DNA from: Brugia malayi
Lineage: Eukaryota; Nematoda; Chromadorea; Rhabditida; Onchocercidae
Reading direction: 5' to 3'
Length of the DNA stretch: 20,155 nt
Assembly: GCF_000002995.4 (NCBI RefSeq)
Contig: NW_025062373.1
Location: 1 to 20,155, forward strand
Each line of letters starts with the position of its first letter. The first letter of the stretch is position 1. The notes under the pieces were generated by a model. That model ran no database searches, was not told the origin of the DNA, and was given only the letters and a program-made list of their open reading frames with translations. The position numbers and the translations under genes are program-made. Below are positions 9,973 to 20,155 of this stretch, piece by piece.

Positions 9973-12880
9973 ATTTTGAACCTAATTGACTATGTTACGT
10001 GCATTGTACCAGTGCTGGTCGTACATTACGCTGTCATTTTATAGTTTAAATATTAAAATACGCTTTTGTAATTAAGTTTTGCGCATAAATTCATCAGCAA
10101 AATTAATAAAACTTTCAATTAATCATGATTTTAATTCAATTTAAGAATTTAAATTAAATTTAAATTCAAATTTAAATTTTGAATTTTTTAAAAATTTTAA
10201 AATTTGTTATAGTTTTCTTACATTAGACAAGGAAATTGGTTCTAATTTATCAATTTTAATTTTAATTAAGTGCCAAAACTGCTAAAAAAAGCTTATTTTG
10301 AACCTAATTGACTATGTTACGTGCATTGTACCAGTGCTGGTCGTACATTACGCTGTCATTTTATAGTTTAAATATTAAAATACGCTTTTGTAATTAAGTT
10401 TTGCGCATAAATTCATCAGCAAAATTAATAAAACTTTCAATTAATCATGATTTTAATTCAATTTAAGAATTTAAATTAAATTTAAATTCAAATTTAAATT
10501 TTGAATTTTTTAAAAATTTTAAAATTTGTTATAGTTTTCTTACATTAGACAAGGAAATTGGTTCTAATTTATCAATTTTAATTTTAATTAAGTGCCAAAA
10601 CTGCTAAAAAAAGCTTATTTTGAACCTAATTGACTATGTTACGTGCATTGTACCAGTGCTGGTCGTACATTACGCTGTCATTTTATAGTTTAAATATTAA
10701 AATACGCTTTTGTAATTAAGTTTTGCGCATAAATTCATCAGCAAAATTAATAAAACTTTCAATTAATCATGATTTTAATTCAATTTAAGAATTTAAATTA
10801 AATTTAAATTCAAATTTAAATTTTGAATTTTTTAAAAATTTTAAAATTTGTTATAGTTTTCTTACATTAGACAAGGAAATTGGTTCTAATTTATCAATTT
10901 TAATTTTAATTAAGTGCCAAAACTGCTAAAAAAAGCTTATTTTGAACCTAATTGACTATGTTACGTGCATTGTACCAGTGCTGGTCGTACATTACGCTGT
11001 CATTTTATAGTTTAAATATTAAAATACGCTTTTGTAATTAAGTTTTGCGCATAAATTCATCAGCAAAATTAATAAAACTTTCAATTAATCATGATTTTAA
11101 TTCAATTTAAGAATTTAAATTAAATTTAAATTCAAATTTAAATTTTGAATTTTTTAAAAATTTTAAAATTTGTTATAGTTTTCTTACATTAGACAAGGAA
11201 ATTGGTTCTAATTTATCAATTTTAATTTTAATTAAGTGCCAAAACTGCTAAAAAAAGCTTATTTTGAACCTAATTGACTATGTTACGTGCATTGTACCAG
11301 TGCTGGTCGTACATTACGCTGTCATTTTATAGTTTAAATATTAAAATACGCTTTTGTAATTAAGTTTTGCGCATAAATTCATCAGCAAAATTAATAAAAC
11401 TTTCAATTAATCATGATTTTAATTCAATTTAAGAATTTAAATTAAATTTAAATTCAAATTTAAATTTTGAATTTTTTAAAAATTTTAAAATTTGTTATAG
11501 TTTTCTTACATTAGACAAGGAAATTGGTTCTAATTTATCAATTTTAATTTTAATTAAGTGCCAAAACTGCTAAAAAAAGCTTATTTTGAACCTAATTGAC
11601 TATGTTACGTGCATTGTACCAGTGCTGGTCGTACATTACGCTGTCATTTTATAGTTTAAATATTAAAATACGCTTTTGTAATTAAGTTTTGCGCATAAAT
11701 TCATCAGCAAAATTAATAAAACTTTCAATTAATCATGATTTTAATTCAATTTAAGAATTTAAATTAAATTTAAATTCAAATTTAAATTTTGAATTTTTTA
11801 AAAATTTTAAAATTTGTTATAGTTTTCTTACATTAGACAAGGAAATTGGTTCTAATTTATCAATTTTAATTTTAATTAAGTGCCAAAACTGCTAAAAAAA
11901 GCTTATTTTGAACCTAATTGACTATGTTACGTGCATTGTACCAGTGCTGGTCGTACATTACGCTGTCATTTTATAGTTTAAATATTAAAATACGCTTTTG
12001 TAATTAAGTTTTGCGCATAAATTCATCAGCAAAATTAATAAAACTTTCAATTAATCATGATTTTAATTCAATTTAAGAATTTAAATTAAATTTAAATTCA
12101 AATTTAAATTTTGAATTTTTTAAAAATTTTAAAATTTGTTATAGTTTTCTTACATTAGACAAGGAAATTGGTTCTAATTTATCAATTTTAATTTTAATTA
12201 AGTGCCAAAACTGCTAAAAAAAGCTTATTTTGAACCTAATTGACTATGTTACGTGCATTGTACCAGTGCTGGTCGTACATTACGCTGTCATTTTATAGTT
12301 TAAATATTAAAATACGCTTTTGTAATTAAGTTTTGCGCATAAATTCATCAGCAAAATTAATAAAACTTTCAATTAATCATGATTTTAATTCAATTTAAGA
12401 ATTTAAATTAAATTTAAATTCAAATTTAAATTTTGAATTTTTTAAAAATTTTAAAATTTGTTATAGTTTTCTTACATTAGACAAGGAAATTGGTTCTAAT
12501 TTATCAATTTTAATTTTAATTAAGTGCCAAAACTGCTAAAAAAAGCTTATTTTGAACCTAATTGACTATGTTACGTGCATTGTACCAGTGCTGGTCGTAC
12601 ATTACGCTGTCATTTTATAGTTTAAATATTAAAATACGCTTTTGTAATTAAGTTTTGCGCATAAATTCATCAGCAAAATTAATAAAACTTTCAATTAATC
12701 ATGATTTTAATTCAATTTAAGAATTTAAATTAAATTTAAATTCAAATTTAAATTTTGAATTTTTTAAAAATTTTAAAATTTGTTATAGTTTTCTTACATT
12801 AGACAAGGAAATTGGTTCTAATTTATCAATTTTAATTTTAATTAAGTGCCAAAACTGCTAAAAAAAGCTTATTTTGAACC

Positions 12881-13522
12881 TAATTGACTATGTTACGTGC
12901 ATTGTACCAGTGCTGGTCGTACATTACGCTGTCATTTTATAGTTTAAATATTAAAATACGCTTTTGTAATTAAGTTTTGCGCATAAATTCATCAGCAAAA
13001 TTAATAAAACTTTCAATTAATCATGATTTTAATTCAATTTAAGAATTTAAATTAAATTTAAATTCAAATTTAAATTTTGAATTTTTTAAAAATTTTAAAA
13101 TTTGTTATAGTTTTCTTACATTAGACAAGGAAATTGGTTCTAATTTATCATTTTAATTTTAATTAAGTGCCAAAACTGCTAAAAAAAGCTTATTTTGAAC
13201 CTAATTGACTATGTTACGTGCATTGTACCAGTGCTGGTCGTACATTACGCTGTCATTTTATAGTTTAAATATTAAAATACGCTTTTGTAATTAAGTTTTG
13301 CGCATAAATTCATCAGCAAAATTAATAAAACTTTCAATTAATCATGATTTTAATTCAATTTAAGAATTTAAATTAAATTTAAATTCAAATTTAAATTTTG
13401 AATTTTTTAAAAATTTTAAAATTTGTTATAGTTTTCTTACATTAGACAAGGAAATTGGTTCTAATTTATCATTTTAATTTTAATTAAGTGCCAAAACTGC
13501 TAAAAAAAGCTTATTTTGAACC
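12881..13522 (+). repeat. Monomers 41-42: 321-bp copies with A271 deleted
   Basis: Two neighbouring copies each lack one A in the tcaatttt segment (near 13150 and 13471), giving tcatttt and a 321-bp length. S1 and S3 keep the consensus state. They are the first departures from identity after 12.6 kb and share the same change, so they most likely duplicated together or converted one another. A homopolymer-adjacent sequencing error is the alternative. Confidence 0.9.
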
Positions 13523-14488
13523 TAATTGACTATGTTACGTGCATTGTACCAGTGCTGGTCGTACATTACGCTGTCATTTTATAGTTTAAATATTAAAATA
13601 CGCTTTTGTAATTAAGTTTTGCGCATAAATTCATCAGCAAAATTAATAAAACTTTCAATTAATCATGATTTTAATTCAATTTAAGAATTTAAATTAAATT
13701 TAAATTCAAATTTAAATTTTGAATTTTTTAAAAATTTTAAAATTTGTTATAGTTTTCTTACATTAGACAAGGAAATTGGTTCTAATTTATCAATTTTAAT
13801 TTTAATTAAGTGCCAAAACTGCTAAAAAAAGCTTATTTTGAACCTAATTGACTATGTTACGTGCATTGTACCAGTGCTGGTCGTACATTACGCTGTCATT
13901 TTATAGTTTAAATATTAAAATACGCTTTTGTAATTAAGTTTTGCGCATAAATTCATCAGCAAAATTAATAAAACTTTCAATTAATCATGATTTTAATTCA
14001 ATTTAAGAATTTAAATTAAATTTAAATTCAAATTTAAATTTTGAATTTTTTAAAAATTTTAAAATTTGTTATAGTTTTCTTACATTAGACAAGGAAATTG
14101 GTTCTAATTTATCAATTTTAATTTTAATTAAGTGCCAAAACTGCTAAAAAAAGCTTATTTTGAACCTAATTGACTATGTTACGTGCATTGTACCAGTGCT
14201 GGTCGTACATTACGCTGTCATTTTATAGTTTAAATATTAAAATACGCTTTTGTAATTAAGTTTTGCGCATAAATTCATCAGCAAAATTAATAAAACTTTC
14301 AATTAATCATGATTTTAATTCAATTTAAGAATTTAAATTAAATTTAAATTCAAATTTAAATTTTGAATTTTTTAAAAATTTTAAAATTTGTTATAGTTTT
14401 CTTACATTAGACAAGGAAATTGGTTCTAATTTATCAATTTTAATTTTAATTAAGTGCCAAAACTGCTAAAAAAAGCTTATTTTGAACC

Positions 14489-14809
14489 TAATTGACTATG
14501 TTACGTGCATTGTACCAGTGCTGGTCGTACATTACGCTGTCATTTTATAGTTTAAATATTAAAATACGCTTTTGTAATTAAGTTTTGCGCATAAATTCAT
14601 CAGCAAAATTAATAAAACTTTCAATTAATCATGATTTTAATTCAATTTAAGAATTTAAATTAAATTTAAATTCAAATTTAAATTTTGAATTTTTTAAAAA
14701 TTTTAAATTTGTTATAGTTTTCTTACATTAGACAAGGAAATTGGTTCTAATTTATCAATTTTAATTTTAATTAAGTGCCAAAACTGCTAAAAAAAGCTTA
14801 TTTTGAACC
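14489..14809 (+). repeat. Monomer 46: 321-bp copy with A3 at S1
   Basis: One A is missing from the A4 run of the A/T core (A3 at 14705-14707), and the other variable sites are consensus. The same type recurs as monomers 51, 52, 58 and 62. It therefore behaves as a recurrent monomer type, or as a recurrent slippage site, and not as a single accident. Confidence 0.9.
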
Positions 14810-15131
14810 TAATTGACTATGTTACGTGCATTGTACCAGTGCTGGTCGTACATTACGCTGTCATTTTATAGTTTAAATATTAAAATACGCTTTTGTAATT
14901 AAGTTTTGCGCATAAATTCATCAGCAAAATTAATAAAACTTTCAATTAATCATGATTTTAATTCAATTTAAGAATTTAAATTAAATTTAAATTCAAATTT
15001 AAATTTTGAATTTTTTAAAAATTTTAAAATTTGTTATAGTTTTCTTACATTAGACAAGGAAATTGGTTCTAATTTATCAATTTTAATTTTAATTAAGTGC
15101 CAAAACTGCTAAAAAAAGCTTATTTTGAACC

Positions 15132-15451
15132 TAATTGACTATGTTACGTGCATTGTACCAGTGCTGGTCGTACATTACGCTGTCATTTTATAGTTTAAAT
15201 ATTAAAATACGCTTTTGTAATTAAGTTTTGCGCATAAATTCATCAGCAAAATTAATAAAACTTTCAATTAATCATGATTTTAATTCAATTTAAGAATTTA
15301 AATTAAATTTAAATTCAAATTTAAATTTTGAATTTTTTAAAAATTTTAAATTTGTTATAGTTTTCTTACATTAGACAAGGAAATTGGTTCTAATTTATCA
15401 TTTTAATTTTAATTAAGTGCCAAAACTGCTAAAAAAAGCTTATTTTGAACC
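15132..15451 (+). repeat. Monomer 48: 320-bp copy with both 1-bp deletions
   Basis: This is the shortest complete copy. It combines the A3 state at S1 (near 15348) with deletion of A271 (near 15400). Monomers 41-42 carry only the second change and monomer 46 only the first. The copy could be a recombinant of the two types or two independent slippages. Its neighbours 47 and 49 are consensus. Confidence 0.9.
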
Positions 15452-16095
15452 TAATTGACTATGTTACGTGCATTGTACCAGTGCTGGTCGTACATTACGC
15501 TGTCATTTTATAGTTTAAATATTAAAATACGCTTTTGTAATTAAGTTTTGCGCATAAATTCATCAGCAAAATTAATAAAACTTTCAATTAATCATGATTT
15601 TAATTCAATTTAAGAATTTAAATTAAATTTAAATTCAAATTTAAATTTTGAATTTTTTAAAAATTTTAAAATTTGTTATAGTTTTCTTACATTAGACAAG
15701 GAAATTGGTTCTAATTTATCAATTTTAATTTTAATTAAGTGCCAAAACTGCTAAAAAAAGCTTATTTTGAACCTAATTGACTATGTTACGTGCATTGTAC
15801 CAGTGCTGGTCGTACATTACGCTGTCATTTTATAGTTTAAATATTAAAATACGCTTTTGTAATTAAGTTTTGCGCATAAATTCATCAGCAAAATTAATAA
15901 AACTTTCAATTAATCATGATTTTAATTCAATTTAAGAATTTAAATTAAATTTAAATTCAAATTTAAATTTTGAATTTTTTAAAAATTTTAAAATTTGTTA
16001 TAGTTTTCTTACATTAGACAAGGAAATTGGTTCTAATTTATCAATTTTAATTTTAATTAAGTGCCAAAACTGCTAAAAAAAGCTTATTTTGAACC

Positions 16096-17058
16096 TAATT
16101 GACTATGTTACGTGCATTGTACCAGTGCTGGTCGTACATTACGCTGTCATTTTATAGTTTAAATATTAAAATACGCTTTTGTAATTAAGTTTTGCGCATA
16201 AATTCATCAGCAAAATTAATAAAACTTTCAATTAATCATGATTTTAATTCAATTTAAGAATTTAAATTAAATTTAAATTCAAATTTAAATTTTGAATTTT
16301 TTAAAAATTTTAAATTTGTTATAGTTTTCTTACATTAGACAAGGAAATTGGTTCTAATTTATCAATTTTAATTTTAATTAAGTGCCAAAACTGCTAAAAA
16401 AAGCTTATTTTGAACCTAATTGACTATGTTACGTGCATTGTACCAGTGCTGGTCGTACATTACGCTGTCATTTTATAGTTTAAATATTAAAATACGCTTT
16501 TGTAATTAAGTTTTGCGCATAAATTCATCAGCAAAATTAATAAAACTTTCAATTAATCATGATTTTAATTCAATTTAAGAATTTAAATTAAATTTAAATT
16601 CAAATTTAAATTTTGAATTTTTTAAAAATTTTAAATTTGTTATAGTTTTCTTACATTAGACAAGGAAATTGGTTCTAATTTATCAATTTTAATTTTAATT
16701 AAGTGCCAAAACTGCTAAAAAAAGCTTATTTTGAACCTAATTGACTATGTTACGTGCATTGTACCAGTGCTGGTCGTACATTACGCTGTCATTTTATAGT
16801 TTAAATATTAAAATACGCTTTTGTAATTAAGTTTTGCGCATAAATTCATCAGCAAAATTAATAAAACTTTCAATTAATCATGATTTTAATTCAATTTAAG
16901 AATTTAAATTAAATTTAAATTCAAATTTAAATTTTGAATTTTTTAAAAATTTTAAATTTGTTATAGTTTTCTTACATTAGACAAGGAAATTGGTTCTAAT
17001 TTATCATTTTTAATTTTAATTAAGTGCCAAAACTGCTAAAAAAAGCTTATTTTGAACC
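16096..17058 (+). repeat. Monomers 51-53: run of three A3-type copies
   Basis: Three successive 321-bp copies all have A3 at S1 (near 16312, 16633 and 16954). Monomer 53 additionally has S2 changed from A to T at 17007, the first appearance of that substitution in the window. A local run of one type is what unequal crossing-over or short conversion tracts would leave. Confidence 0.9.
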
Positions 17059-17380
17059 TAATTGACTATGTTACGTGCATTGTACCAGTGCTGGTCGTAC
17101 ATTACGCTGTCATTTTATAGTTTAAATATTAAAATACGCTTTTGTAATTAAGTTTTGCGCATAAATTCATCAGCAAAATTAATAAAACTTTCAATTAATC
17201 ATGATTTTAATTCAATTTAAGAATTTAAATTAAATTTAAATTCAAATTTAAATTTTGAATTTTTTAAAAATTTTAAAATTTGTTATAGTTTTCTTACATT
17301 AGACAAGGAAATTGGTTCTAATTTATCAATTTTAATTTTAATTAAGTGCCAAAACTGCTAAAAAAAGCTTATTTTGAACC

Positions 17381-19311
17381 TAATTGACTATGTTACGTGC
17401 ATTGTACCAGTGCTGGTCGTACATTACGCTGTCATTTTATAGTTTAAATATTAAAATACGCTTTTGTAATTAAGTTTTGCGCATAAATTCATCAGCAAAA
17501 TTAATAAAACTTTCAATTAATCATGATTTTAATTCAATTTAAGAATTTAAATTAAATTTAAATTCAAATTTAAATTTTGAATTTTTTAAAAATTTTAAAA
17601 TTTGTTATAGTTTTCTTACATTAGACAAGGAAATTGGTTCTAATTTATCATTTTTAATTTTAATTAAGTGCCAAAACTGCTAAAAAAAGCTTATTTTGAA
17701 CCTAATTGACTATGTTACGTGCATTGTACCAGTGCTGGTCGTACATTACGCTGTCATTTTATAGTTTAAATATTAAAATACGCTTTTGTAATTAAGTTTT
17801 GCGCATAAATTCATCAGCAAAATTAATAAAACTTTCAATTAATCATGATTTTAATTCAATTTAAGAATTTAAATTAAATTTAAATTCAAATTTAAATTTT
17901 GAATTTTTTAAAAATTTTTAAATTTGTTATAGTTTTCTTACATTAGACAAGGAAATTGGTTCTAATTTATCATTTTTAATTTTAATTAAGTGCCAAAACT
18001 GCTAAAAAAAGCTTATTTTGAACCTAATTGACTATGTTACGTGCATTGTACCAGTGCTGGTCGTACATTACGCTGTCATTTTATAGTTTAAATATTAAAA
18101 TACGCTTTTGTAATTAAGTTTTGCGCATAAATTCATCAGCAAAATTAATAAAACTTTCAATTAATCATGATTTTAATTCAATTTAAGAATTTAAATTAAA
18201 TTTAAATTCAAATTTAAATTTTGAATTTTTTAAAAATTTTTAAATTTGTTATAGTTTTCTTACATTAGACAAGGAAATTGGTTCTAATTTATCATTTTTA
18301 ATTTTAATTAAGTGCCAAAACAGCTAAAAAAAGCTTATTTTGAACCTAATTGACTATGTTACGTGCATTGTACCAGTGCTGGTCGTACATTACGCTGTCA
18401 TTTTATAGTTTAAATATTAAAATACGCTTTTGTAATTAAGTTTTGCGCATAAATTCATCAGCAAAATTAATAAAACTTTCAATTAATCATGATTTTAATT
18501 CAATTTAAGAATTTAAATTAAATTTAAATTCAAATTTAAATTTTGAATTTTTTAAAAATTTTAAATTTGTTATAGTTTTCTTACATTAGACAAGGAAATT
18601 GGTTCTAATTTATCAATTTTAATTTTAATTAAGTGCCAAAACTGCTAAAAAAAGCTTATTTTGAACCTAATTGACTATGTTACGTGCATTGTACCAGTGC
18701 TGGTCGTACATTACGCTGTCATTTTATAGTTTAAATATTAAAATACGCTTTTGTAATTAAGTTTTGCGCATAAATTCATCAGCAAAATTAATAAAACTTT
18801 CAATTAATCATGATTTTAATTCAATTTAAGAATTTAAATTAAATTTAAATTCAAATTTAAATTTTGAATTTTTTAAAAATTTTAAAATTTGTTATAGTTT
18901 TCTTACATTAGACAAGGAAATTGGTTCTAATTTATCATTTTTAATTTTAATTAAGTGCCAAAACAGCTAAAAAAAGCTTATTTTGAACCTAATTGACTAT
19001 GTTACGTGCATTGTACCAGTGCTGGTCGTACATTACGCTGTCATTTTATAGTTTAAATATTAAAATACGCTTTTGTAATTAAGTTTTGCGCATAAATTCA
19101 TCAGCAAAATTAATAAAACTTTCAATTAATCATGATTTTAATTCAATTTAAGAATTTAAATTAAATTTAAATTCAAATTTAAATTTTGAATTTTTTAAAA
19201 ATTTTTAAATTTGTTATAGTTTTCTTACATTAGACAAGGAAATTGGTTCTAATTTATCATTTTTAATTTTAATTAAGTGCCAAAACAGCTAAAAAAAGCT
19301 TATTTTGAACC
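17381..19311 (+). repeat. Monomers 55-60: mosaic of linked substitutions
   Basis: Six copies carry mixed alleles. Monomer 55 has S2 T only (17651). Monomer 56 has S1 T (17919) and S2 T (17973). Monomer 57 has S1 T (18241), S2 T (18295) and S3 A (18322). Monomer 58 has S1 A3 only (321 bp). Monomer 59 has S2 T (18938) and S3 A (18965) with a consensus S1. Monomer 60 has all three substitutions (19206, 19260, 19287), like monomer 57. S3 A is seen only together with S2 T. These are substitutions with consistent linkage, so they are harder to explain as homopolymer read errors than the 1-bp losses. Confidence 0.92.
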
Positions 19312-19633
19312 TAATTGACTATGTTACGTGCATTGTACCAGTGCTGGTCGTACATTACGCTGTCATTTTATAGTTTAAATATTAAAATACGCTTTTGTAA
19401 TTAAGTTTTGCGCATAAATTCATCAGCAAAATTAATAAAACTTTCAATTAATCATGATTTTAATTCAATTTAAGAATTTAAATTAAATTTAAATTCAAAT
19501 TTAAATTTTGAATTTTTTAAAAATTTTAAAATTTGTTATAGTTTTCTTACATTAGACAAGGAAATTGGTTCTAATTTATCAATTTTAATTTTAATTAAGT
19601 GCCAAAACTGCTAAAAAAAGCTTATTTTGAACC

Positions 19634-19954
19634 TAATTGACTATGTTACGTGCATTGTACCAGTGCTGGTCGTACATTACGCTGTCATTTTATAGTTTAA
19701 ATATTAAAATACGCTTTTGTAATTAAGTTTTGCGCATAAATTCATCAGCAAAATTAATAAAACTTTCAATTAATCATGATTTTAATTCAATTTAAGAATT
19801 TAAATTAAATTTAAATTCAAATTTAAATTTTGAATTTTTTAAAAATTTTAAATTTGTTATAGTTTTCTTACATTAGACAAGGAAATTGGTTCTAATTTAT
19901 CAATTTTAATTTTAATTAAGTGCCAAAACTGCTAAAAAAAGCTTATTTTGAACC
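19634..19954 (+). repeat. Monomer 62: 321-bp copy with A3 at S1
   Basis: This copy is of the A3 type, like monomers 46, 51, 52 and 58, with one A missing near 19850 and consensus S2 and S3. It follows the fully consensus monomer 61 (19312-19633). Confidence 0.9.
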
Positions 19955-20155
19955 TAATTGACTATGTTACGTGCATTGTACCAGTGCTGGTCGTACATTA
20001 CGCTGTCATTTTATAGTTTAAATATTAAAATACGCTTTTGTAATTAAGTTTTGCGCATAAATTCATCAGCAAAATTAATAAAACTTTCAATTAATCATGA
20101 TTTTAATTCAATTTAAGAATTTAAATTAAATTTAAATTCAAATTTAAATTTTGAA
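19955..20155 (+). repeat. Monomer 63, truncated by the window edge
   Basis: The first 201 bases of the monomer match the consensus and stop inside the A/T core at tttgaa. The three variable sites lie beyond the cut, so its type is unknown. The cut is at the window boundary and gives no sign of a biological array end. Confidence 0.97.

Larger units (their letters stand above)
9661..9982 (+). repeat. Reference monomer (monomer 31, consensus)
   Basis: This copy is the coordinate frame for the sub-features: monomer base equals window base minus 9660. The composition is strongly modular. Bases 1-60 hold 23 G/C (38%), bases 61-120 hold 14, bases 121-240 hold only 12 (10%), and bases 241-322 hold 20 (24%). 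The five CpGs fall at 16, 38, 47, 79 and 100, all in the first third. The first and second halves (161 bp each) show no clear similarity, so this is not an evident dimer of a shorter ancestral unit. The same elements recur in every copy. Confidence 0.95.
323..12880 (+). repeat. Homogeneous block: monomers 2-40, apparently identical
   Basis: These are thirty-nine consecutive 322-bp copies with constant spacing and no difference that I can detect by reading. The consensus alleles at the three sites that vary further right are A4 at 217-220, A at 271 and T at 298. Near-perfect identity over 12.6 kb indicates very recent amplification or efficient homogenisation by unequal crossing-over, gene conversion or rolling-circle amplification. 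Alternatively, an assembler or polisher may have forced copies to a consensus. There is no gene or non-repeat insertion in this stretch. Confidence 0.95.
12881..19954 (+). repeat. Variant-bearing block: monomers 41-62
   Basis: Fourteen of 22 monomers depart from the consensus, at three sites only. Site S1 is the A4 run at monomer 217-220: it is either A3 (1-bp loss) or has 217 A to T. Site S2 is A271: deleted, or changed to T. Site S3 is 298 T to A (ctgcta becomes cagcta, creating an AluI AGCT). Consensus copies are 43, 44, 45, 47, 49, 50, 54 and 61. Four of ten copies vary in monomers 41-50, and ten of twelve in 51-62. Bases 1-216 of the monomer stay unchanged throughout the block. The increase towards the right is consistent with approaching an array edge or a boundary between homogenisation domains. 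Confidence 0.93.
1..20155 (+). repeat. Satellite DNA array, 322-bp monomer, 62 full copies plus a 201-bp partial copy
   Basis: The same roughly 322-bp unit recurs head to tail in one orientation with no interruption. Monomers 1-41 start at 1+322k (1, 323, 645 ... 12881). Later starts are 13202, 13523, 13845, 14167, 14489, 14810, 15132, 15452, 15774, 16096, 16417, 16738, 17059, 17381, 17703, 18025, 18347, 18668, 18990, 19312, 19634 and 19955. The consensus has 35 C and 34 G (21% G+C). There is no gene in the window: stops occur in all frames, and because 322 is not a multiple of 3 every frame drifts into stops within a few copies. No tRNA, rRNA, transposon or unique flank is visible. The size, AT-richness and homogeneity are typical of eukaryotic heterochromatic satellites. 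The phase chosen (taattgac as base 1) is arbitrary and simply follows the window start. The satellite family and species are not recognised. Confidence 0.99.

Noticed and set aside
1..20155. Mitochondrial control-region tandem repeats (AT-rich, with GTACATTA-like words)
   Set aside because: More than 62 copies over 20 kb with no mitochondrial gene or tRNA is far beyond usual control regions, and a word match of this size is expected by chance.
1..20155. CRISPR array
   Set aside because: The repeated unit is 322 bp with no unique spacers between copies.

Overview
The whole window is one uninterrupted satellite DNA array. A monomer of 322 bp (320-322 bp in variants) is repeated head to tail in one orientation from base 1 to base 20155. 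That gives 62 complete monomers plus the first 201 bp of a 63rd. There is no unique flanking sequence, gene, RNA gene or transposon, so the array continues beyond at least the right edge and probably the left. The monomer is about 21% G+C (69 of 322 bases by my count). This layout indicates eukaryotic heterochromatin (centromeric, pericentromeric or subtelomeric). Long AT-rich satellites of this size are common in insects and some other invertebrates, and CpG is not depleted (5 seen, about 3.7 expected), which fits a genome with little CpG methylation. I do not recognise the family and cannot name the species.

Layout. Monomer 1 (1-322) differs from the rest at three places (one substitution and two compensating 1-bp indels). 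Monomers 2-40 (323-12880) show no differences that I can see by eye: 39 apparently identical copies over 12.6 kb. From monomer 41 (12881) to the right edge, variants appear and become denser. They occur at only three monomer positions: 217-220, 271 and 298. They mix in different combinations, including all four pairings of the 217 and 298 alleles, which suggests exchange between monomers.

Inside the monomer, counting from taattgac as base 1, the modules are as follows. A relatively GC-rich box (11-53, about 49% G+C) carries a dyad (accag/ctggt) and a 22-bp-spaced direct repeat. A bulged 11-bp inverted repeat lies at 89-125. A 10-bp palindrome lies at 139-148. Bases 149-223 form a nearly pure A/T core of overlapping palindromes with three ATTTAAAT octamers spaced 11 and 12 bp. 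The rest is an AT-rich linker with one HindIII site (307-312). All five CpGs lie in monomer bases 16-101. The sequence shows these structures directly. Any role in kinetochore or heterochromatin protein binding is inference. Sub-features are annotated once, on monomer 31 (9661-9982), where monomer coordinate equals window coordinate minus 9660.
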